This document shows positions 1-5,155 of a stretch of DNA of 5,155 nucleotides, piece after piece. The stretch's first letter is position 1, and every line of letters starts with the position of its first letter. Origin of the DNA: Bacteroidota bacterium (GTDB lineage: Bacteria; Bacteroidota; Bacteroidia; Chitinophagales; Chitinophagaceae); assembly GCA_028877005.1 (NCBI GenBank), contig JAGWPI010000050.1:1-5155 (forward strand), in the 5' to 3' direction. The translations under genes were made by a program, and so were the position numbers. The notes under the pieces were generated by a model. That model was not told the origin of the DNA and did not search any database. It saw nothing but the letters and a program-made list of their open reading frames with translations.

Positions 1-148
1 TAATATTGTTTTCGGAAAATGCAATATCATATATCAAACCCAAATCAACTATATTAATGAATAGTTCTGGATCAATTACCTGATATAATGCCTGCAATAT
101 TTTTGATTTTTCAGTATAAAATTGATCATTTATCGAAATTGTAATCAT
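1..148 (-). CDS. DUF59/MIP18-family iron-sulfur assembly protein, N-terminal part (runs off the window)
   Basis: This is the first 49 codons of a gene that leaves the window at base 1. The translation begins MITISINDQF and contains VIDPELFINIVDLGLIYDI at about residues 24-42. That matches the hallmark of the DUF59/MIP18 family (SufT, PaaD-like and Mrp N-terminal domains): a helix, then V-x-DPEL-x-x-x-IVDLGLIY. Known members take part in assembly or delivery of iron-sulfur clusters in the cytoplasm. The conserved cysteine region would lie beyond the window. Its ATG (148-146) overlaps the TGA stop of the upstream NnrS-like gene (147-145) as ATGA, so translation is probably coupled. The neighbours point to cluster maturation or repair under nitrosative stress, which is inferred from context. 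Family call is firm; specific role is not. Confidence 0.85.
   Translation of the reverse strand, partial: MITISINDQFYTEKSKILQALYQVIDPELFINIVDLGLIYDIAFSENNI
145..148 (-). other. ATGA stop/start overlap between NnrS-like and DUF59 genes
   Basis: On the minus strand the bases 148-145 read ATGA: the ATG of the DUF59 gene (148-146) overlaps the TGA stop of the NnrS-like gene (147-145). This is the classic geometry of termination-reinitiation coupling. It supports placing both genes on one transcript and fixes the start of the truncated downstream gene. Confidence 0.85.
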
Positions 149-1407
149 AATTTTTTTGTTTTATGTAATAAAATCGTGAATACATTCCACACAAATACAA
201 TAGCCATCAATAACCAAAGAATACTACCCGCCAACATCAAAATTTTTTCATTTAGCAATAGTCCGGCGCATAGCATTACCAGTGCAGCGATAAAAAAATA
301 AAAATTTAGTTTTACAAAATTTTCATGATACAAATGTTTCGGCAATGGAACCTTTACTTTCCCATTCAAAGCTTTATAATGATCGTTCCATACAATAAAC
401 GGTAATGTTTTAAATGTTTGGCCTAAAATAATACCCGATAACCAACCCATTAAAATAAGTAACCCATATAATTGAATGTATGGCATACCCCAACCATGCA
501 TCAAAAAAGGGAGCAGAATTAGCGCTAGAAAAAGAAATAGAAATGAAAGTAAAGTAAACCGCATTTGAAAATCGAGTGGCTTTCGCACCCTACTTTTATA
601 AGTAGCTACAATATAAAATAACCAGCATAAAATGCCTGCAACAACCAATATGTAACTTATCCAAATGAAACCATTCCATAAACCCAGTAGGGCTGCAATA
701 ATTAAAACAAGCAATCCGGCATTTTGAAACCAAAATGCATTTTGCAAAAAACCATTGGGCTTATTTCTGCTCAATAAAAACATGGGTACTAGTTTAGAAG
801 ATACACCGGTAATTAATTGTAAAAAAAAGCCAGCAAATCCGATATGCGCATGCATGGCAATCAATTTATACTGACTTGAATTAAAAATTGGAAATACTAA
901 ATGGATGGCCAATAATAATCCGAAAATAGTGGTAACCAATAACCAAAAAGCAGCACTTACAACAAAACATTTTTGAATAGAATGCTTATTGCATGTTTTA
1001 GCAGTACCCGTTACATTAATTGCATATAAAATTGCAGCTATTACAACCAATGAGCCGCCGGTAATCATCCCAATACCGGTTAAAAAAAACCAAAAGGAAA
1101 TGATAAGAATGATAACGCCGGGTAATAAAAACAAAAATGACAATAATGCCAGCACGTTACTAAATAAATTTCTTTCGCAGATTACAGGCAGTAACTGATA
1201 CGAAGCGCCAAAAATTATCATTGTAACCCATCCCAATGTTGTGGCATGAACATATGCCAGAATATGCGGATGTAAAAACTGTACAATAACAATTTGATGA
1301 GAAAAAAAAAGCATGGCTGATAAGGTTAAAAAAAACAAACTCCCTACAGCATAAAATGGTAATACTGCATAACCTTTGGGTGCTTTAGCAATATTAATAT
1401 CGGCCAT
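145..1407 (-). CDS. NnrS-like / heme-copper oxidase subunit I-like 12-helix membrane protein
   Basis: This 420-residue protein is almost entirely hydrophobic, with about 12 predicted membrane helices (roughly 15-38, 48-75, 83-106, 107-133, 146-172, 183-208, 228-246, 247-270, 282-303, 311-338, 365-386, 389-413). Conserved-looking histidines sit at helix starts: H46, H48 and H54 (YVHATTLGW), H186 and H188 (MHAHIGF), plus H304 and H343 (WNDHY). The layout resembles NnrS and CcoN/NorB-like subunit I proteins. NnrS is a heme- and copper-containing membrane protein that protects cells from NO. The full set of oxidase heme-copper ligands, including the H-x-H of helix X, is not evident, so a catalytic oxidase is unlikely. 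It starts 4 nt after the DUF2249 gene and overlaps the DUF59 gene by 4 nt, so the three are probably co-translated. NnrS-like function is inferred from fold and context. Confidence 0.72.
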   Translation of the reverse strand: MADINIAKAPKGYAVLPFYAVGSLFFLTLSAMLFFSHQIVIVQFLHPHILAYVHATTLGWVTMIIFGASYQLLPVICERNLFSNVLALLSFLFLLPGVIILIISFWFFLTGIGMITGGSLVVIAAILYAINVTGTAKTCNKHSIQKCFVVSAAFWLLVTTIFGLLLAIHLVFPIFNSSQYKLIAMHAHIGFAGFFLQLITGVSSKLVPMFLLSRNKPNGFLQNAFWFQNAGLLVLIIAALLGLWNGFIWISYILVVAGILCWLFYIVATYKSRVRKPLDFQMRFTLLSFLFLFLALILLPFLMHGWGMPYIQLYGLLILMGWLSGIILGQTFKTLPFIVWNDHYKALNGKVKVPLPKHLYHENFVKLNFYFFIAALVMLCAGLLLNEKILMLAGSILWLLMAIVFVWNVFTILLHKTKKL

Positions 1408-1411
1408 AATT

Positions 1412-2242
1412 TTATTTTTTATGAATTAACATATTCACCTCTGTATCACTAATGCTGTGAATATGCACTATCCAGGATTGATTGGCCAGTGACTCCAGCA
1501 AATACACAGGAATTCGCTTGTGATGTACCAATAAAATTTCATCATACTTTAATTGTTCTAATTGAGAAAGTATTGCTTCCATTGGGCCAGGCATAGGTAT
1601 TAAACGCACATCAATGGTAACAATTTTATTAGTATTGTATTTATTAATTATTTGTTCAAAAGAATGATTATCTTCTATGAAAACAAATTCTTGTTGGGTT
1701 GCTGCAACATCTTTTTGTTTATCTACCATCAGAAAATAAGTATGATATTCTGTATCAGATATAGTTTCGGTAAAAGACAAAGCCTGATCTTTTTCTAATA
1801 AACGGATGAGAGGTACCGGAATAAATGAATTAATAATACAGAGAATGCATTGCGGTGCCATACCTTTTAAACGTTGCACAATTTCTTTTAAAGGATCGTT
1901 ACCTGATTCTAGCATTGGCCGTACATCAAAAAAATGAATCTGCTCAATGGGTGTATGGATTAACCACTGGGGTTTTTCAACAGTGCTATTATTTACAAGC
2001 ACATCAGTTGTTGATTCTTCAAAAACAAATCCGAGTGGTTGCAATGCATTTTTAAAATCGTCAATGGTACAACCGCCCATTTTAGCAGCCTCAGCAATAG
2101 TAACTCTGGATGCCATTATTTTTCGCATCAATGGATTTCTTAATTTTTCCAAAGGCTTTGCCAAACTGGCAATCACTTGGATTGCTGCTTTATTTTCTTG
2201 CAGAATCTTTGAAATTTTTGTATGTGAATCGATGGTATTCAT
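1412..2242 (-). CDS. DUF1858-DUF2249-DUF2249 protein
   Basis: This is a 276-residue soluble protein without signal peptide or membrane helix. Residues about 5-70 match DUF1858, a small helical domain (KISKILQENKAAIQVIAS, then TIAEAAKMGGCTIDDF with C58). Residues about 102-172 form one DUF2249 domain (FFDVRPM, then LCIINSFIPVPLIRLLE). Residues about 207-274 form a second (IVTIDVRLIPMPGPMEAIL, then LLVHHKRIPVYLLESL). DUF2249 is a small TusA-like alpha/beta fold. The N-terminal domain of the RIC protein nearby belongs to the same family. The NDHDP stretch of the RIC copy is NSFIP in the first domain and HHKRIP in the second, so the two copies have diverged. No biochemical role is established. 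Its stop lies 4 nt before the NnrS-like start. Architecture is secure; function is unknown, perhaps accessory to NO response or metal-center handling. Confidence 0.82.
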   Translation of the reverse strand: MNTIDSHTKISKILQENKAAIQVIASLAKPLEKLRNPLMRKIMASRVTIAEAAKMGGCTIDDFKNALQPLGFVFEESTTDVLVNNSTVEKPQWLIHTPIEQIHFFDVRPMLESGNDPLKEIVQRLKGMAPQCILCIINSFIPVPLIRLLEKDQALSFTETISDTEYHTYFLMVDKQKDVAATQQEFVFIEDNHSFEQIINKYNTNKIVTIDVRLIPMPGPMEAILSQLEQLKYDEILLVHHKRIPVYLLESLANQSWIVHIHSISDTEVNMLIHKK

Positions 2243-2275
2243 AAATAATTTTTATACACAGTTTGTTAGGAACTA

Positions 2276-2758
2276 TCATTTCTCCTTCAGCCAGAAAACA
2301 TCTGCATAATCAACTTCTGAATGTGCATTATGGACAAAAGCAATTTAATGTTTGCATTTACCCTGTAAGTTTCATTCATTTATCGTTCATTTAAAGGAAA
2401 TAAAATCCTTTCTTCAAATCGGGTATATTGTTCAATCATTCCAACAAGACTTTTGATATTTTGAAATGATGTTTTTATTGTACTTAAACATTGTTCATTT
2501 TGCATTTCAAAATTTTATGGTGTTGATAAGCAAACTTAATTTCAGGCATTAAAACATAACTAACCAATGTAACTTCATCTTCACTAAAATGAAGTTTAAG
2601 ATGGGTTTTCCAGAAATAATCAAAATACTTTGCAAGACATTCAACTGAAGTTTGATTATTTATACACTCTTTTAATTTACAGCAAAACAAAAGAGCAAAG
2701 TGATTCCTTATAGAAAATTTTACTAAATTCTTTTTCGTTGAATAGATTTATTTGTCAT
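2276..2758 (-). pseudogene. Decayed single-domain hemerythrin gene (several frameshifts and stops)
   Basis: A hemerythrin-like protein can be followed across three frames. Frame 1 starts at ATG 2758 (MTNKSIQRK). An A-run of five (2731-2735) needs a sixth A to continue as KNLVKFSIRNHFALLFCCKL, then YFDYFWKTHLKLHFSEDE and FAYQHHKIL. That frame stops at 2484-2486. One extra T in the run 2486-2488 would lead on to LVGMIEQYTRFEERILFP, ending in TAA at 2380-2382. A third frame then carries HNAHSEVDYADVFWLKEK to TGA at 2276-2278, resembling the FW-containing tail of Bacteroidetes hemerythrins. Reaching it needs another frameshift and at least one stop read-through. The usual HIRFEER reads YTRFEER, losing a metal-ligand histidine, and the family's N-terminal HH reads NH. 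The remnant lies 28 nt after the RIC gene, so it was probably an operon member for O2, NO or iron handling. The longest open piece, 2484-2690, is only its middle. Confidence 0.78.
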
Positions 2759-2786
2759 ATAGCATCACTTTCAAAGGTTGAATAAA

Positions 2787-3728
2787 TTAAGCTTGTTCTA
2801 ATGCCAATGCTTTTGGAAAAAGAATATTATTTTCTAAATGAATATGTAATAGTAAATCAGACTCAAATTCCTTCATTTTATCAAACAAATATGCATAGCT
2901 GTTGCAGGCATCTTCGGGAAGTGAATACTCATTGGTTAATTTTCTAAAAAATTTTAAATCTTCACCGGACAATTCATGTTCTGTAATCATCATTTTTATG
3001 GCTGCAGAAATTAAACCATCGGAAATGGTTACATTTTGATGATCTCTTTTTTTCTGAACCAATAATTTAATTTGAGGAAATAAAATTTTCTCTTCCTTTA
3101 TCATGTGGTTATTCATATCACTTAAAAAAGCATATGTTTTTTGAGAAAGTTCAAACAATTCAGGATGATTAGTACCATGGTGTTGGGCAACTTTATCGGC
3201 TAACTGGTTTATAATAGCGGATGCATCTTTTACATAATGGTGATGCACTTGTACAATATAATCGGTCAAAAAATCAATTTCCCAGCTATTAAAATCCTGC
3301 GATGTTTTTTGGATTTGATTTTCAACGGCCTCTAAAGCCGCTTTTACATCTGCTTCAGCTACACCAGCCTCGGCAGCAGCTTCCTGAATTGTTTTATTTC
3401 CACCACAACAAAAATCAATTCCCATTTTTTTAAATATTTCTGCTTTACGCAGGTCTTTTGCTGCAATAGCGCCTACGGTATTTGATGGCGTAGCAGCAGG
3501 CATTTTGGCTATTTTAACTTGCCACCATTGTGGCCCGGCTTCCAAATAATCCCATGTAAAAATATTACCTCTTTCCCCTAATAACTGATAATAGAGTGGT
3601 TTGGGATCATGATCATTTAAAATTAAAAACGCCTCTCCTGCATTGAGTGCATCAAAATGTTGAAAAATGGTGGGATGTTTTAACTTGGGTGGTATTTGCG
3701 TTACATCTAAAGTTTGAATAGTACTCAT
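2787..3728 (-). CDS. ric: RIC-type di-iron protein for iron-sulfur cluster repair (DUF2249-ScdA_N-hemerythrin)
   Basis: This 313-residue cytoplasmic protein has three domains. Residues about 5-75 are DUF2249 (LDVTQIPPKLKHPTIF, LILNDHDPKPLYYQL, WDYLEAGPQWWQVKI). Residues about 82-137 are the ScdA_N/DUF542 domain with the signature GIDFCCGG (C107, C108). Residues about 148-305 are a hemerythrin-like four-helix bundle with likely di-iron ligands among H162-H164, then H208 and E212 (NHMIKEEKILFP), H251 (TEHELSGEDL), and H295 and E299 (LLHIHLENNILFP). By comparison with E. coli YtfE, the His/Glu set is complete. YtfE, ScdA and DnrN repair iron-sulfur clusters damaged by NO or oxidants. Those proteins have only the last two domains, so this is the longer DUF2249-fused form. 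It starts 24 nt after the four-helix membrane protein gene and is followed by the hemerythrin pseudogene. Identification is very secure; the DUF2249 contribution is unknown. Confidence 0.93.
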   Translation of the reverse strand: MSTIQTLDVTQIPPKLKHPTIFQHFDALNAGEAFLILNDHDPKPLYYQLLGERGNIFTWDYLEAGPQWWQVKIAKMPAATPSNTVGAIAAKDLRKAEIFKKMGIDFCCGGNKTIQEAAAEAGVAEADVKAALEAVENQIQKTSQDFNSWEIDFLTDYIVQVHHHYVKDASAIINQLADKVAQHHGTNHPELFELSQKTYAFLSDMNNHMIKEEKILFPQIKLLVQKKRDHQNVTISDGLISAAIKMMITEHELSGEDLKFFRKLTNEYSLPEDACNSYAYLFDKMKEFESDLLLHIHLENNILFPKALALEQA

Positions 3729-3752
3729 AGTTGTATTTTTAAAAATGAATAA

Positions 3753-4262
3753 TTATACATGTTTTAAAAGAAAAAACTGAATGGAGAAATAAATCAATAA
3801 ACTAATTTTAATGCACTCAGCACCAATGAAATAAATATGAAGTGATGAAGCGGGTAAACTATTTCCCGCAATAATAGCAGAAGCCCTTTTATCTAATTTT
3901 GGCAATAACCAAAAAGTTTCTAAAACTAAAATAACCAGCACAACAACAAAAGTGAACCACAGGTCTATTATAGCATGTAAATTATTTTTGTTTAATGCAA
4001 CAAACTGATAAATGAATACAACGGCAATAATGAAAGCCAGCACCCATTCCACTTTATTAAGTGCGCTAAAAACCAATCGTCCAATCCCTAAACCAATAGG
4101 AAGTGTTACCATAGGGGCCTTAAATTTAATCCAGGCCTCCATAAAACTGATGGCGCTGGTAAAACCAATCCAAATCAGTGCAGCAGATACCATTATATAA
4201 TTTAATTTAGTCATTTTAATTACTTTATCTGTTTCAATATCGAATTTGCGTAATGCATACAT
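3753..4262 (-). CDS. Four-helix integral membrane protein, possibly DUF4149/TMEM205-like
   Basis: This is a 169-residue membrane protein with four predicted helices at about 20-42, 70-90, 98-120 and 142-165. Polar residues near the membrane look conserved in type: E42, W44, K46 and P50 (MEAWIKFKAP), then the glycine-rich IGLGIGRLVFSALNKVEW (56-73), E115, and H142 and E149 in the last helix. The pattern is reminiscent of DUF4149/TMEM205-like proteins, but I cannot confirm the family. Its partners suggest a role in redox or NO physiology, which is context only. The gene starts 10 nt after the globin stop. A second Met at residue 17 (4214-4212) precedes the first helix directly and is an alternative start. 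I kept the upstream one because it gives tight operon spacing, but the first 16 residues are charged and may not belong. Function unknown. Confidence 0.7.
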   Translation of the reverse strand: MYALRKFDIETDKVIKMTKLNYIMVSAALIWIGFTSAISFMEAWIKFKAPMVTLPIGLGIGRLVFSALNKVEWVLAFIIAVVFIYQFVALNKNNLHAIIDLWFTFVVVLVILVLETFWLLPKLDKRASAIIAGNSLPASSLHIYFIGAECIKISLLIYFSIQFFLLKHV

Positions 4263-4272
4263 TTCTGTAACA

Positions 4273-4668
4273 CTACCTTAAAGGCTTTAATGTGTTTTTA
4301 GATAGATAATTGATCTTGCTTTCAAACATAACAGCCATTTTACCTGCCCGCCACTTAGCTTCGTCTGCTTTTATTCCTTCAAAATGAGTATCAATAGTTT
4401 CAATAAATATTGCTATCCAATACTCAAAATGTTCGTGCTGCACAGGCAGGTTGGCATGCGGTAAAAATGGTACACCGGAATAAGTATTTGCATCCAAAAG
4501 AATTGTTTCCCAAAAGCAATACATTTTTTCTAAATGTTCGGGCCAATGGTTTTGAATAACATTGTTAAAAATGGGTGCCAATAGTTCATTTTTTTGAACT
4601 TTATCGTAAAAACTATTTACTAAAACTTGAATATCCTGCAATGTTGCTATGTCTTTTTTGGTGTGCAT
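4273..4668 (-). CDS. Group III truncated hemoglobin
   Basis: This 131-residue protein is the normal length for a 2-on-2 globin and lies in the cytoplasm. It shows the group III pattern: DIQVLVNSFYDKV (Y21, the likely B10 distal tyrosine), LLAPIFNNV, HLEKMYCFWETILL (H45 and W53), YSGVPFLPHANLPV (63-76), and HFEYWIAIF, in which H80 is the likely proximal heme ligand (F8), followed by helix H with KMAVMFESKI. Group III globins such as Campylobacter Ctb bind O2 and NO tightly and are linked to nitrosative stress or oxygen handling. The gene follows the anchored beta-domain protein by 54 nt and precedes the membrane protein by 10 nt. Together with RIC downstream it makes a coherent NO-defence pair. 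The leader is A-rich with no clear Shine-Dalgarno site. Family assignment is secure; residue numbering of the distal pocket is approximate. Confidence 0.9.
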   Translation of the reverse strand: MHTKKDIATLQDIQVLVNSFYDKVQKNELLAPIFNNVIQNHWPEHLEKMYCFWETILLDANTYSGVPFLPHANLPVQHEHFEYWIAIFIETIDTHFEGIKADEAKWRAGKMAVMFESKINYLSKNTLKPLR

Positions 4669-4722
4669 TGTGTATTTATTAAAAGACCTTTTTATCTTTT
4701 ATTATTGTAATTTTTTTTCGGT

Positions 4723-5130
4723 TTATTGACGAATTGTTAAATAACGTGCTAAATAAAATATTGCCCATGCAATAAATGAAATAGTGATTACCCATACCCA
4801 TGATGGTATACTTTTGGGAGATTCGCTGCCCACAATTAAAAATTCTTGTTGATTTCCTTTTCCATATGCATTTATCATTAAGGGTAAAATACCATCTACT
4901 ACTGCATTTTCCTTAATTCCTTCTACTTCAATAGCAGGGCCATTCCTTACAACAAAGGGAATAACTCGTATACCCTCTTTACCGGATGGATCTTTACTTA
5001 CAATACGAAGTATGTGATTCCCATCGACCAGTTTTCTGGTATCCAGTTCAAACCGTACAGGCGATTCAAAAGTTGCAATGGGATGCACATCATCATCAAG
5101 AAATACCGTAATAGTGCTTTTATCGTTCAT
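4723..5130 (-). CDS. Small membrane-anchored protein with an Ig-like beta domain
   Basis: This 135-residue protein has no N-terminal signal peptide. Residues about 5-100 look beta-rich: alternating strands include ITVFLDDDVHPIATFESPVR, LVDGNHILRIVSKDPSG (34-50) and VIPFVVRNGPAIEVEGI, as in Ig-like domains (the DGNHILRI turn is typical). A single hydrophobic helix spans 111-130 (WVWVITISFIAWAIFYLARY), followed by a short basic tail. An in-frame TGA two codons upstream excludes a longer start. I do not recognise a named family. From memory, with low certainty, similar N-terminal regions in Bacteroidetes precede a cytochrome c domain. None is present here, and no heme CxxCH motif follows. The topology is odd: the basic tail suggests the N-terminus outside, yet no secretion signal is seen. 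It may be an accessory subunit for a membrane redox complex encoded further upstream. Function unknown. Confidence 0.7.
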   Translation of the reverse strand: MNDKSTITVFLDDDVHPIATFESPVRFELDTRKLVDGNHILRIVSKDPSGKEGIRVIPFVVRNGPAIEVEGIKENAVVDGILPLMINAYGKGNQQEFLIVGSESPKSIPSWVWVITISFIAWAIFYLARYLTIRQ

Positions 5131-5155
5131 GAATCATGTGTTTAAAATGATATAA

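Noticed and set aside
2243..2275. Possible promoter for the DUF1858-DUF2249 gene
   Set aside because: I found no TTG plus TAnnTTTG Bacteroidetes promoter pair and no TTGAT-N4-ATCAA Fnr/Crp-like palindrome here or further upstream to 2380.
2280..2285. Perfect Shine-Dalgarno-like AAGGAG followed by an ATG on the minus strand
   Set aside because: It is the LKEK-encoding tail of the hemerythrin remnant. The ATG after it opens a frame different from the DUF1858 gene and overlaps it with no recognisable protein. Bacteroidetes rarely depend on such sites.
1947..2309. 120-residue open frame on the plus strand, and shorter ones at 989-1198, 1855-2055 and 4012-4200
   Set aside because: They lie mostly or entirely antisense to well-supported minus-strand genes and show no family features; they are shadows.
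2287..2379. Thirty-codon open frame starting with ATG directly after the TAA at 2380-2382
   Set aside because: It lies inside the hemerythrin pseudogene and shows no recognisable protein features of its own; it is probably a by-product of the frameshifts.
2484..2488. Programmed ribosomal frameshift instead of gene decay
   Set aside because: No slippery heptamer with a downstream structure is evident. At least two more frame breaks and further stops occur in the same gene, which fits decay better.
2484..2690. 68-residue open frame taken as a separate small gene
   Set aside because: It contains only the middle of a hemerythrin domain. The same frame continues upstream to 2729 without a stop, and the rest of the domain is in other frames, so it is a pseudogene fragment.
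4682..4701. Short inverted repeat AAAAGA...TCTTTT between the anchored protein and the globin gene
   Set aside because: The stem is only six A/T-rich pairs and would be a weak hairpin. In this base composition it is expected by chance, so I do not call a terminator or operator.

Overview
The window reads as AT-rich Bacteroidetes chromosome, probably Chitinophagaceae or a relative. This is inferred from the base composition, the A-rich leaders without clear Shine-Dalgarno sites, and the DUF1858-DUF2249-DUF2249 and DUF2249-ScdA_N-hemerythrin architectures. No rRNA or marker gene is present to fix the taxon. Every gene I can support lies on the minus strand, so transcription runs from high to low coordinates.

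In transcription order the window holds: a small protein with a beta-rich N-terminal region and one C-terminal membrane segment (4723-5130); a group III truncated hemoglobin (4273-4668); a four-helix membrane protein of unknown function (3753-4262); a three-domain RIC/YtfE/ScdA-type di-iron protein for iron-sulfur cluster repair (2787-3728); a decayed hemerythrin gene (2276-2758); a soluble DUF1858-DUF2249-DUF2249 protein (1412-2242); a 12-helix membrane protein related to NnrS and heme-copper oxidase subunit I (145-1407); and the start of a DUF59/MIP18-family iron-sulfur assembly protein that leaves the window (1-148).

Most gaps are short (54, 10, 24, 28, 4 and -4 nt), so most of the window looks like one operon. 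The exception is the roughly 540 nt between 2243 and 2786, which holds the hemerythrin pseudogene. I see no convincing terminator or promoter anywhere. The last two genes overlap as ATGA, which suggests translational coupling.

The common theme is nitric oxide and nitrosative stress together with iron-sulfur protection: an NO/O2-binding globin, a di-iron repair protein, an NnrS-like membrane protein, DUF2249 proteins and a DUF59 protein. Such genes often accompany denitrification or NO detoxification, but no reductase is visible here, so the link to denitrification is inferred. The clearest new observation is the pseudogene. Its protein can be followed through three reading frames, from a conserved N-terminus to a family-like C-terminal FW motif, with single-base losses in homopolymer runs, internal stops and loss of at least one metal-ligand position.
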